From: Streptomyces torulosus
GTDB taxonomy: Bacteria; Actinomycetota; Actinomycetes; Streptomycetales; Streptomycetaceae
Direction: 5' to 3'
Length of the DNA: 32,676 bases
NCBI RefSeq assembly: GCF_001419765.1
Contig: NZ_LIRK01000205.1
Span: 1-32,676, forward strand
Part shown: positions 25,091-32,676 of the stretch, in pieces
Numbering within the stretch: the stretch's first letter is position 1
How the letters are laid out: each line of letters opens with the position of its first letter
Made by a program: the position numbers and the translations under genes
The notes under the pieces: generated by a model
Told to the model about the DNA's origin: nothing
What the model saw: the letters and a program-made list of their open reading frames with translations, nothing else
Databases searched by the model: none

Positions 25091-25111
25091 AGAACGAAAC
25101 ACGCCGTTGCC

Positions 25112-25122
25112 AACCCGTTAAG
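25112..25122. promoter_or_regulatory. AACCCGTT motif upstream of xylF
   Basis: AACCCGTTAAG precedes a TTGACG box (25133-25138). It shares AACCCGTT and the following AG with the motif in front of the ROK gene. Confidence 0.3.
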
Positions 25123-25214
25123 GATTTACTTCTTGACGTCGCACGTGTGGCCGAGTTGACTTCCAGCCACCTCGGCCGCAGTGCTGCGGCCCGTGTCAGG
25201 GAGGCACAACCCAA

Positions 25215-26315
25215 ATGAACGCAACGATGCGTAGAGTCGTGATCGGCGCCACCGCGGTTTCGCTGGCGCTCTCCGTGGCCGCCTGTGGGAAGGCCGGCGA
25301 CGACGACTCGGACAGCGGTAGCGACAGCGGCTCGGGCAACAAGACCATCGGTCTCCTCCTGCCCGACAACGTCACCGCGCGCTACGAGAAGTTCGACCGG
25401 CCTTACTTCGAGGACAAGGTCGAGGAGCTCTGCTCCGACTGCAAGGTCGAGTACGCGAACGCAGCCGCCGACCCCACCAAGCAGGCTCAGCAGATGAGCA
25501 CCATGGTGACCAAGGGCGTCAAGGTCATCGTCGTCTCCGCCCAGGACTCCGCCGCGATCAAGTCCTCCATCCAGTCCGCGGTCGACAAGGGTGTCAAGGT
25601 CGTCGCCTACGACCGCCTCGCCCAGGGTCCGGTCTCGGCCTACGTCTCCTTCGACAACGTCAAGGTCGGCGAGCTCCAGGGCCAGGCCCTGCTCGACGCG
25701 CTCGGCGACAAGGCCACCAAGAAGTCCAAGGTCGTCATGATCAACGGTGACGACGCCGACCCGAACGCCGGTCAGTTCAAGGAAGGCGCCCACAAGGTCC
25801 TCGACGGCAAGGTCGACATCGCCTACGAGCAGTCCGGCCTGTGGAAGGACACCGTCGCCGCCCAGAAGATGTCCGCGGCGATCACCCAGCTGGGTGCCAA
25901 GAACATCGCGGGCGTCTACGCCGCCAACGACGGCATGGCCGGTGGCATCGCCAACACCCTCAAGGGTGCGAAGATCAGCAACATCCCGCTGACGGGCCAG
26001 GACGCCGAGCTCGCCGCCATCCAGCGGATCGTCGCCGGCACCCAGTCCTCCACGGTCTACAAGGCCTACAAGCCGGAGGCCGACACCGCCGCCGAGCTCG
26101 CGGTCGCGCTGCTCGAGGGCAAGGGCGTCAAGGACCTCGCCGACACCGAGGTGACGAGCGGCTCCGGCGACAAGGTGCCCGCCAAGCTCCTGACCCCGGT
26201 CTCGGTCACCAAGGACAACATCAACGACACGGTCGTCAAGGACAAGCTGTACACGGTCGCGGACATCTGCACCCCCGAGTACGCCAAGGCCTGCAAGTCC
26301 GCCGGCCTGGAGTAG
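25215..26315 (+). CDS. xylF: Xylose-type ABC transporter substrate-binding lipoprotein
   Basis: A 366-residue lipoprotein with lipobox V-A-A-C (Cys24) and an Asp/Ser/Gly spacer, then a periplasmic-binding fold of the ribose/xylose class. Diagnostic pieces are TIGLLLPDNVTARYEKFDRP, VSAQDSAAIKSSIQSAVDKG, VVAYDRLAQGPVSAYVSFDN and AANDGMAGGIANTLKGA, typical of XylF. Start: ATG 25215 behind GGGAGG. It is followed by two strong hairpins and then xylG, so XylF is likely made in excess. Specificity for xylose is by family and by the adjacent ROK gene. Confidence 0.92.
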   Translation: MNATMRRVVIGATAVSLALSVAACGKAGDDDSDSGSDSGSGNKTIGLLLPDNVTARYEKFDRPYFEDKVEELCSDCKVEYANAAADPTKQAQQMSTMVTKGVKVIVVSAQDSAAIKSSIQSAVDKGVKVVAYDRLAQGPVSAYVSFDNVKVGELQGQALLDALGDKATKKSKVVMINGDDADPNAGQFKEGAHKVLDGKVDIAYEQSGLWKDTVAAQKMSAAITQLGAKNIAGVYAANDGMAGGIANTLKGAKISNIPLTGQDAELAAIQRIVAGTQSSTVYKAYKPEADTAAELAVALLEGKGVKDLADTEVTSGSGDKVPAKLLTPVSVTKDNINDTVVKDKLYTVADICTPEYAKACKSAGLE

Positions 26316-26336
26316 TCACGCCACCGCGCGTCATCC

Positions 26337-26365
26337 GGTCCGGGCCCCGCTGAGGGGCCCGGGCC
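26337..26365 (+). terminator. Stem-loop between xylF and xylG (first of two)
   Basis: GGGCCCC (26342-26348) pairs with GGGGCCC (26354-26360) around GCTGA, and the stem extends outward to about 12 pairs. It begins 22 bases after the xylF stop. Confidence 0.75.
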
Positions 26366-26397
26366 CGGACGGCCGAGCGGCCCCGTGAAGCCCCGCC

Positions 26398-26439
26398 GGC
26401 GCCCGCCCCGCCAACAGACCCCGCTGCGGGGCGGGCGCC
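26398..26439 (+). terminator. Stem-loop between xylF and xylG (second of two)
   Basis: GGCGCCCGCCCCGC (26398-26411) and GCGGGGCGGGCGCC (26426-26439) are exact inverted copies around a 14-base loop. With the first hairpin it probably limits readthrough into xylG. Confidence 0.8.
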
Positions 26440-26595
26440 GGACGGAACCCGCCGCCGAGAGCGGCGGATCCAGGCATGTTCACCCTGTAAACCACCGTGC
26501 GAGCAGCGGCCCTCCCGCCGCGATCCGCACGTCACTCCGCGCACACCCCCAAGCGCGGCATCCCCGCCGGTCAGGCGGCGAAGGAGATGGTTCAC

Positions 26596-27378
26596 GTGTC
26601 CGCTACGCCCGTGCTGGCGTTGCGCGGAGTCTCCAAGCGATTCGGTGCGGTCCAGGCACTCACCGATGTCGATCTGGAGGTCCACGCCGGAGAAGTGGTC
26701 GCCCTGGTGGGCGACAACGGCGCAGGTAAGTCCACCCTGGTCAAGACGATCGCGGGCGTCCACCCCATCGATGAGGGCGTCATCGAGTGGCAGGGCGACG
26801 CGGTGAGGATCAACAAGCCGCACGACGCCCAGGGACTCGGCGTCGCGACGGTCTACCAGGACCTCGCGCTCTGCGACAACCTCGACGTCGTGGGCAACCT
26901 CTACCTCGGTCGCGAACTGCTGCACCGGGGCGTCATCGACGAGGTGACGATGGAGAAGAAGGCCCGCGAGCTGCTGTCCACGCTCTCCATCCGCATCCCG
27001 AGCGTGCGCATCCCGATCGCAAGCCTGTCGGGTGGTCAGCGCCAGGTCGTGGCCATCGCCCGCGCCCTGATCGGCGACCCCAAGCTCGTCATCCTCGACG
27101 AGCCCACCGCCGCCCTCGGTGTCGAGCAGACCGCGCAGGTCCTCGACCTGGTGGAGCGGCTGCGGGAACGCGACCTCGCCGTCATCCTCATCAGCCACAA
27201 CATGGCCGACGTCAAGGCGGTCGCCGACACCGTCGCCGTGCTGCGGCTGGGCAGGAACAACGGCTCCTTCCCCGTGAAGGACACCAGCCACGAAGAGATC
27301 ATCGCCGCGATCACGGGTGCCACGGACAACGCCGTGACCCGTCGCGCGGGGCGGCGCACCGCGGAGGCGGCAAAGTGA
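26596..27378 (+). CDS. xylG: Xylose-type ABC transporter ATP-binding protein
   Basis: A 260-residue ATPase. The start is GTG 26596, nine bases after AAGGAG; the ATG at 26587 abuts that site and is less likely. Walker A is GDNGAGKST (39-47), the signature is SLSGGQRQV, Walker B is LVILDEPTAAL, and the switch histidine is in LISHNM. E. coli XylG has two nucleotide-binding domains in about 510 residues; this one has one, so it should act as a homodimer. Its TGA overlaps the xylH GTG (GTGA), so the two are coupled. Confidence 0.92.
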   Translation: MSATPVLALRGVSKRFGAVQALTDVDLEVHAGEVVALVGDNGAGKSTLVKTIAGVHPIDEGVIEWQGDAVRINKPHDAQGLGVATVYQDLALCDNLDVVGNLYLGRELLHRGVIDEVTMEKKARELLSTLSIRIPSVRIPIASLSGGQRQVVAIARALIGDPKLVILDEPTAALGVEQTAQVLDLVERLRERDLAVILISHNMADVKAVADTVAVLRLGRNNGSFPVKDTSHEEIIAAITGATDNAVTRRAGRRTAEAAK

Positions 27379-28730
27379 GTGACACGTCCAAGACCGTGAA
27401 GAGCGACTCCGCGGCGACCGACAAGGTCACCAAGGACGAGGGCGTGGTGTCGCAGCAGGACACCGTCGCGCCCGCCGACGACCCCACGGCGGCCCCGGTC
27501 GCCGTCACGGACCCGCGGCTGCTGGTCCGCGAGGAGGGCCTCAAGGGCTACCTCACCGAGTTCAAGCGCAAGGTCAAGGGCGGCGAGCTGGGCTCGCTGC
27601 CGGTGGTCATCGGCCTGATCGTCATCTGGACCATCTTCCAGTTCCAGAATGATCGTTTCCTCAGCGCCGACAACCTCTCCAACATCAGCTACTTCCTCTC
27701 GGCCACCGGCATGCTCGCCATCGGCCTGGTGTTCGTGCTGCTGCTCGGCGAGATCGACCTGTCGGTCGGCTCCGTCAGCGGTCTGGCCTCGACCCTGTTC
27801 GCCGTGTTCGCGGTGAACAACGGCATGAACGCCTGGTTGTCGCTGGTCCTCGCCGTCATCACCGGTATCGCCATCGGCTCTCTGCAGGGCTGGTTCTTCG
27901 CCAGGATCGGTGTGCCGGCGTTCGTCGTCACCCTGGCCGGTTTCCTCGGCTGGAACGGTCTGATGCTGTGGCTGCTGGGTGACAGCGGCACCATCAACAT
28001 CCCGTCCGACACGGGCCCGGTCCACCTGCTCGGCCAGAGCTCCTTCTTCATGGACCAGGCCATCATCGGCGCCTACCTGCTGGCCGGCCTCGGTGTCGTG
28101 CTCACCGCCGTCGGCAACTTCAACGAGCAGCGCCGCCGCAAGGCCGCCGGGGTGCCGTTCCGGCCGACCAGCGAGATCCTGCTCCGGGTCGGCGCGCTGG
28201 CCCTCGCGTCCTTCCTCGCCGCGGCCGTGCTCAACGACGCGGCCGGTGTCTCCAACGCGCTGGTGATCTTCCTCGCGGCGCTGGTGGTCGTGGACTTCGT
28301 GCTGCGCCGTACGACCTACGGCCGTCAGGTCTTCGCGGTCGGCGGCGGCATCGAGGCCGCCCGCCGTGCCGGTATCAACGTGCCGATGATCCGCATCACG
28401 GTGTTCGCCATCTCCGGTGGCTTCGCCGCGGTCGGCGGTATGTTCTTCGCCGGTCAGACCGCGAGCGCGACGCTCTCCGCGGGTGGCGGCAACACGCTGA
28501 TGCTGGCCATCGCCGCGGCCGTCATCGGTGGTACGAGCCTCTTCGGTGGTCGTGGATCGGTGTGGTCGGCGCTGCTGGGTATGTTGGTGATCCAGTCGAT
28601 CCAGACGGGTCTCGACCTGCTCAACATGAACACGTCGATCCAGTACATGATCACCGGTGCGGTGCTCCTGGGCGCCGTGGTCATCGACTCGGTCTCCCGC
28701 AAGAGCCAGAAGGCGGCGGGCCGCGCGTAA
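27375..28730 (+). CDS. xylH: Xylose-type ABC transporter permease
   Basis: A 451-residue permease of the RbsC/XylH class. A polar N-terminal stretch of about 75 residues comes before some ten hydrophobic segments. Family pieces are LLGEIDLSVGSVSGLASTLF, VPAFVVTLAGFLGWNGLMLW, GRQVFAVGGGIEAARRAGIN and VIGGTSLFGGRGSVWSALLG. Start: GTG 27375, overlapping the xylG stop. It is the last gene of the operon, ended by the hairpin at 28837-28872. Confidence 0.92.
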   Translation: MSDTSKTVKSDSAATDKVTKDEGVVSQQDTVAPADDPTAAPVAVTDPRLLVREEGLKGYLTEFKRKVKGGELGSLPVVIGLIVIWTIFQFQNDRFLSADNLSNISYFLSATGMLAIGLVFVLLLGEIDLSVGSVSGLASTLFAVFAVNNGMNAWLSLVLAVITGIAIGSLQGWFFARIGVPAFVVTLAGFLGWNGLMLWLLGDSGTINIPSDTGPVHLLGQSSFFMDQAIIGAYLLAGLGVVLTAVGNFNEQRRRKAAGVPFRPTSEILLRVGALALASFLAAAVLNDAAGVSNALVIFLAALVVVDFVLRRTTYGRQVFAVGGGIEAARRAGINVPMIRITVFAISGGFAAVGGMFFAGQTASATLSAGGGNTLMLAIAAAVIGGTSLFGGRGSVWSALLGMLVIQSIQTGLDLLNMNTSIQYMITGAVLLGAVVIDSVSRKSQKAAGRA

Positions 28731-28787
28731 ACAGGGAGCGCCGTCGGGGTGCGGTGGTCCCGCGCCCGCCGGTCCGCTTCGGCCGGT

Positions 28788-28807
28788 CGCGCAGTTCCCC
28801 GCGCCCC
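28788..28807 (+). repeat. Interspersed repeat motif, copy 2
   Basis: CGCGCAGTTCCCCGCGCCCC differs by one base from the copy at 21731-21750. It lies between the xylH stop and its terminator. Confidence 0.65.
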
Positions 28808-28836
28808 TGACGGAGTGGCATGCGGCCCCTCGCACA

Positions 28837-28872
28837 GAAGTGCCCGGCATCGAATCCGATGCCGGGCACTTC
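28837..28872 (+). terminator. Perfect 16-bp stem-loop after xylH
   Basis: GAAGTGCCCGGCATCG (28837-28852) and CGATGCCGGGCACTTC (28857-28872) enclose AATC. An outer pair, CACAGAAG / CTTCTGTG, could form an alternative extension. The rest of 28873-29034 is the dxs leader, with TAGACT (28981-28986) as a possible -10 box. Confidence 0.9.
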
Positions 28873-29034
28873 TCTTCTGTGTCGGACGTTTCGTACGCGG
28901 GGACCGGTGCAGGATGGTTTACGGCCGTTCATGTGATGCGGGTTCCCCCCGCCCGGCGGTCGGCGGTGCACGCGGAAGATTAGACTTCGACGAGCCCGGC
29001 AACGCTCGAACAGCACTATTGCAAGGAGGCACGG

Positions 29035-30954
29035 GTGCCGCTGCTGACCCGCATCAGGGGACCGCGCGATCTGGACCGGCTCAGCCTGGAGGAGTTGGAC
29101 CAGCTGGCGGAGGAGATCCGGACCTTCCTCGTGGAGGCGGTGTCGAAGACCGGCGGTCACCTCGGCCCGAACCTCGGCGTGGTCGAGCTCACCATCGCGC
29201 TGCACCGTGTCTTCGACTCGCCGAAGGACAAGGTGCTGTGGGACACGGGCCACCAGTCCTACGTCCACAAACTCCTCACCGGCCGACAGGACTTCTCCCG
29301 GCTGAAGATGAAGGGCGGCTTGTCCGGCTACCCCTCGCAGGCCGAGTCCGAGCACGACGTCATCGAGAACAGCCACGCCTCGACGGTCCTCGGTTGGGCC
29401 GACGGGCTCGCCAAGGCCAACCAGGTGCTGAAACGCGACGACCACGTGGTCGCCGTGATCGGTGACGGCGCCCTCACCGGCGGCATGGCCTGGGAGGCGC
29501 TCAACAACATCGCCGACGCCAAGGACCGACCCCTGGTCATCGTCGTCAACGACAACGAGCGCTCGTACGCGCCGACCATCGGCGGCCTCGCCAACCACCT
29601 CGCCACCCTGCGCACCACCGACGGGTACGAGCGGTTCCTGGCCCGCGGCAAGGACCTGCTGGAGCGCACGCCCGTCGTCGGCCGGCCGCTCTACGAGACG
29701 CTGCACGGCGCCAAGAAGGGCCTGAAGGACTTCATCGCCCCGCAGGGCATGTTCGAGGACCTCGGCCTCAAGTACGTCGGACCGATCGACGGGCACGACA
29801 TCGAGGCCCTGGAGTCCGCCCTGTCGCGCGCCAAGCGCTTCGGCGGCCCGGTCATCGTGCACTGCCTCACCGAGAAGGGCCGCGGCTACCAGCCCGCCCT
29901 CCAGGACGAGGCGGACCGCTTCCACGCCGTCGGCAAGATCCACCCGGACACCGGTCTGCCGATCGCCTCCTCCGGCGCCGACTGGACCTCCGTGTTCGGC
30001 GAGGAGATGGTGAAGCTCGGCAAGGAGCGCGAGGACATCGTCGCCATCACGGCGGCCATGCTCCAGCCGGTCGGCCTCGACAAGTTCGCCAAGGCCTTCC
30101 CCGAGCGCGTCTACGACGTCGGCATCGCCGAGCAGCACGGCGCGGTCTCCGCGGCCGGCCTCGCCACCGGCGGGCTGCACCCGGTCTTCGCGGTGTACGC
30201 GACCTTCCTCAACCGCGCCTTCGACCAGGTCCTCATGGACGTCGCCCTCCACAAGTGCGGTGTGACGTTCGTCCTGGACCGGGCCGGCGTCACCGGCACC
30301 GACGGCGCCTCGCACAACGGCATGTGGGACATGTCGATCCTTCAGGTCGTCCCCGGGCTGCGGCTCGCCGCGCCGCGCGACGCCGACCAGGTGCGGGCGC
30401 AGCTGCGCGAGGCCGTCGAGGTCACGGACGCGCCGACCGTCGTGCGCTTCTCCAAGGGCGCCGTCGGTCCCGCCGTACCGGCCGTGGGCCGGGTGGGCGG
30501 CATGGACGTGCTGCGGGAGCCGGGCACCGACACGCCGGACGTGCTCCTCGTCTCCGTCGGCGCCCTCGCGCCGATGTGCCTGGAGATCGCCGCCCTCCTC
30601 GACAAGCAGGGCATCACCACCACCGTCGTCGACCCGCGCTGGGTCAAGCCGGTCGACGAGCACATGGCGCCGCTCGCCGACAAGCACCGTGTGGTCGTCA
30701 CGGTGGAGGACAACTCCCGTGTCGGCGGCGTCGGCTCGGCGATCGCGCAGGCCCTGCGCGACGCGGGCGTCGACATCCCGCTGCGCGACTTCGGCATCCC
30801 GCCGCGCTTCCTCGACCACGCCTCCCGCGCCGAGGTGATGGCCGAGATCGGGCTCACCGCGCCCGACATCGCCCGCCAGGTCACGGGTCTCGTCTCCAAG
30901 CTCGACGGCCGGCTGGACGGCACGCCCTCCGAGGTCGAGCCCGCGCGCGACTGA
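29035..30954 (+). CDS. dxs: 1-deoxy-D-xylulose-5-phosphate synthase
   Basis: A 639-residue thiamine-diphosphate enzyme that condenses pyruvate and glyceraldehyde 3-phosphate, the entry step of the MEP isoprenoid pathway. Start: GTG 29035 behind AAGGAGG. Features are [36 protein letters not shown], the cofactor motif [28 protein letters not shown], and the transketolase pyrimidine-domain segment [20 protein letters not shown]. The length is standard. It stands alone, between terminators. Confidence 0.98.
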   Translation: MPLLTRIRGPRDLDRLSLEELDQLAEEIRTFLVEAVSKTGGHLGPNLGVVELTIALHRVFDSPKDKVLWDTGHQSYVHKLLTGRQDFSRLKMKGGLSGYPSQAESEHDVIENSHASTVLGWADGLAKANQVLKRDDHVVAVIGDGALTGGMAWEALNNIADAKDRPLVIVVNDNERSYAPTIGGLANHLATLRTTDGYERFLARGKDLLERTPVVGRPLYETLHGAKKGLKDFIAPQGMFEDLGLKYVGPIDGHDIEALESALSRAKRFGGPVIVHCLTEKGRGYQPALQDEADRFHAVGKIHPDTGLPIASSGADWTSVFGEEMVKLGKEREDIVAITAAMLQPVGLDKFAKAFPERVYDVGIAEQHGAVSAAGLATGGLHPVFAVYATFLNRAFDQVLMDVALHKCGVTFVLDRAGVTGTDGASHNGMWDMSILQVVPGLRLAAPRDADQVRAQLREAVEVTDAPTVVRFSKGAVGPAVPAVGRVGGMDVLREPGTDTPDVLLVSVGALAPMCLEIAALLDKQGITTTVVDPRWVKPVDEHMAPLADKHRVVVTVEDNSRVGGVGSAIAQALRDAGVDIPLRDFGIPPRFLDHASRAEVMAEIGLTAPDIARQVTGLVSKLDGRLDGTPSEVEPARD

Positions 30955-30974
30955 CCCGCCCGTCCGGGCTGTCC

Positions 30975-31014
30975 GGGCCGGTCCCACCATCCTTTACGGT
31001 GGTGAGACCGGCCC
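30975..31014 (+). terminator. Stem-loop after dxs
   Basis: GGGCCGGTC (30975-30983) pairs with GACCGGCCC (31006-31014), and inside it CACCA (30985-30989) pairs with TGGTG (31000-31004) after one mismatch. It begins 20 bases after the dxs stop. Confidence 0.85.
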
Positions 31015-31046
31015 ATTCGCGTGAAACCGCCCGTGCCGGGGCATAC

Positions 31047-31090
31047 GCTCCCCCAGCTCTCGGCTTCGCTCGACCCGGGGGGACCCCCAT
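31047..31090 (+). repeat. G/C-run hairpin element of a common Streptomyces type
   Basis: GCTCCCCCAGCTCTCGG is followed after 15 bases by CCGGGGGGACCCCCAT. The C-run and G-run can pair into a stem. I recall closely similar elements between many Streptomyces genes. It lies just upstream of the permease gene. Confidence 0.55.
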
Positions 31091-31138
31091 CGCCCCCTCT
31101 CGATCATGTCGAGGACGACAAGCGTGGGAGGTACCCCT

Positions 31139-32659
31139 GTGAGCAGCACACTCTTCCGGACGAAAAAGGTCGAGCAGTCCATCCTCGATACCGAGGAGCC
31201 CGAGCACGCGCTCAAGAAATCCTTGTCCGCGCTGGATCTGACGGTCTTCGGGGTCGGCGTCATCATCGGCACCGGCATCTTCGTCCTCACCGGTACGGTC
31301 GCCAAGAACAACGCCGGGCCCGCGGTGGCCCTGGCGTTCGTCGCGGCCGGTGTCGCCTGCGCGCTGGCCGCGCTGTGCTACGCCGAGTTCGCCTCCACCT
31401 TGCCCGTCGCCGGGTCCGCGTACACGTTCTCGTACGCCTCCCTCGGTGAACTGCCCGCCTGGATCATCGGCTGGGACCTGGTCCTGGAGTTCGCGCTCGG
31501 GACGGCGGTGGTGGCCGTCGGCTGGTCCGGCTACATCCAGTCGCTCATGGGCAACGCGGGCTGGGAGATGCCCGTCGCCCTGGGCAGCAGAGAGGGCGCC
31601 GACGGGTTCGGCTTCGACATCCTCGCCGCCGCGCTCGTCCTGGTCCTCACCGTCATCCTCGTGATCGGCATGAAGCTGTCCGCGCGGATCACCTCGGTCG
31701 TCGTCGCCATCAAGGTCGTCGTCGTCCTGACCGTGATCATCGCGGGCGCGTTCTTCATCGAGGGCAAGAACTACGACCCGTTCATCCCGAAGGCGCAGAC
31801 CGTCGACGCCGGTGACAGTCTCCAGGCGCCGCTGATCCAGCTGATGTTCGGCTGGGCGCCCTCCAACTTCGGTGTGATGGGCATCTTCACCGCCGCCTCG
31901 GTGGTGTTCTTCGCGTTCATCGGCTTCGACGTCGTCGCCACCGCCGCCGAGGAGACCAGGAACCCGCAGCGCGACATGCCGCGCGGCATCCTCGGCTCCC
32001 TCGTCATCTGCACCACGCTGTACGTCCTCGTGTCGATCGTCGTCACGGGCATGCAGAACTACACCCGGCTGTCCGTCGACGCCCCGCTCGCCGACGCCTT
32101 CAAGGAGACCGGCCACCCCTGGTTCGCGGGCTTCATCAGCTTCGGCGCCGCCGTCGGCCTGACGACGGTCTGCATGATCCTGCTCCTCGGCCAGACACGG
32201 GTCTTCTTCGCGATGAGCCGCGACGGACTGCTGCCGCGCTTCTTCTCCCACGTCCACCCGCGGTTCAAGACCCCGCACCGGCCGACGATCCTGCTGGGCG
32301 TGATCATCGCGATCCTCGCCGGCTTCACCCCACTGACCGAACTCGCCGCCCTGGTGAACATCGGCACCCTGTTCGCCTTCGTGGTGGTCGCGATCGGCGT
32401 GATCATCCTCCGCAGGACCCGCCCCGATCTGCACCGGTCGTTCCGCACCCCGTGGGTGCCGGTCATCCCGATCCTGTCGGTCTGCGCCTCCCTCTGGCTG
32501 ATGATCAACCTGCCCGCCGAGACGTGGCTGCGGTTCGCGGTGTGGATGGTCGCCGGGTTCGTCGTGTACTTCCTCTACGGCCGCTCGCACAGCCGCCTCA
32601 GCCGCCACGAGGAGACCCCATCGGGCGACGTCGCCCCGCCGCCGGGACGCGGCGCGTAG
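31139..32659 (+). CDS. APC-family amino acid permease (cationic amino acid transporter type)
   Basis: A 506-residue membrane transporter. The start is GTG 31139, seven bases after GGGAGG; an in-frame ATG at 31106 lacks a site. The first helix has the APC signature GVGVIIGTGIFVLTGTVAKN, followed by PAVALAFVAAGVACALAALC, YAEFASTLPVAGSAYTFSYA and GWDLVLEFALGTAVVAVGWS. FAFIGFDVVATAAEETRNPQ marks the CAT subfamily, and GQTRVFFAMSRDGLLPRFFS comes near helix 8. About 12 helices are expected. CAT-type proteins usually carry Lys, Arg or other amino acids; the substrate is not decided here. It is separated from dxs by a terminator. Confidence 0.9.
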   Translation: MSSTLFRTKKVEQSILDTEEPEHALKKSLSALDLTVFGVGVIIGTGIFVLTGTVAKNNAGPAVALAFVAAGVACALAALCYAEFASTLPVAGSAYTFSYASLGELPAWIIGWDLVLEFALGTAVVAVGWSGYIQSLMGNAGWEMPVALGSREGADGFGFDILAAALVLVLTVILVIGMKLSARITSVVVAIKVVVVLTVIIAGAFFIEGKNYDPFIPKAQTVDAGDSLQAPLIQLMFGWAPSNFGVMGIFTAASVVFFAFIGFDVVATAAEETRNPQRDMPRGILGSLVICTTLYVLVSIVVTGMQNYTRLSVDAPLADAFKETGHPWFAGFISFGAAVGLTTVCMILLLGQTRVFFAMSRDGLLPRFFSHVHPRFKTPHRPTILLGVIIAILAGFTPLTELAALVNIGTLFAFVVVAIGVIILRRTRPDLHRSFRTPWVPVIPILSVCASLWLMINLPAETWLRFAVWMVAGFVVYFLYGRSHSRLSRHEETPSGDVAPPPGRGA

Positions 32660-32676
32660 GAGCCGCCCACCCGGCC

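Overview
The window is GC-rich, with coding regions carrying strong third-position GC bias, AGGAG-type ribosome binding sites and frequent GTG starts. Together with the gene set (acnA, ngcEFG, a ROK regulator, xylFGH, dxs, an AA10 lytic polysaccharide monooxygenase with a CebR box), this points to a Streptomyces chromosome. From memory, the order murA-like / acnA / ngcEFG / rok7B7 / xylFGH / dxs / amino acid permease matches the SCO5998-SCO6014 neighbourhood of S. coelicolor. That comparison was not computed here.

Layout. (1) Positions 1-3465, minus strand: the baseplate/spike part of a phage-tail-like contractile injection system. The genes encode a CIS tube-type protein, a LysM protein, a gpD hub, a 28-residue small ORF, a gpV spike, a PAAR-like tip, gp25, and probably the first codons of the next gene. 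They are tightly coupled by ATGA/TGATG overlaps. Sheath, tube and ATPase genes are not visible. The first 13 bases match the Tn5/Nextera mosaic end and may be adapter carry-over. (2) 3470-6600: a decayed accessory zone with fragments of three insertion-sequence families (IS256, IS6, IS982), one intact secreted DUF4360 protein, an MFS transporter fragment and another frameshifted remnant. (3) 6603-8206: a MurA-like enolpyruvyl transferase fused to an N-terminal XRE helix-turn-helix, with a strong terminator and a possible self-operator. (4) 8300-10940: a sigma-70-like gene with a proline-repeat linker between two small membrane-protein genes, then a small DUF4236 gene on the opposite strand. 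(5) 11350-14273: aconitase behind a palindrome and an iron box. (6) 14380-19710: a secreted cellulose-type LPMO with a CebR operator, convergent with a large secreted GH92 mannosidase. (7) 19780-23681: ngcEFG, a GlcNAc/chitobiose importer without its own ATPase. (8) 23891-28730: a ROK repressor and the xylFGH-type sugar importer. (9) 29035-32659: dxs and an APC-family amino acid permease.

How the genes fit together. The right two thirds is a carbon-scavenging block. The LPMO and GH92 enzymes are secreted to attack polysaccharide and mannosyl glycans; NgcEFG and XylFGH import released sugars; the ROK protein probably links the two importers in regulation. Each part carries its own operator: a CebR box (LPMO), two identical LacI-like palindromes around GH92, and a DasR-like site before ngcE. 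The left third is different: a partial injection-system operon stranded beside an insertion-sequence graveyard.
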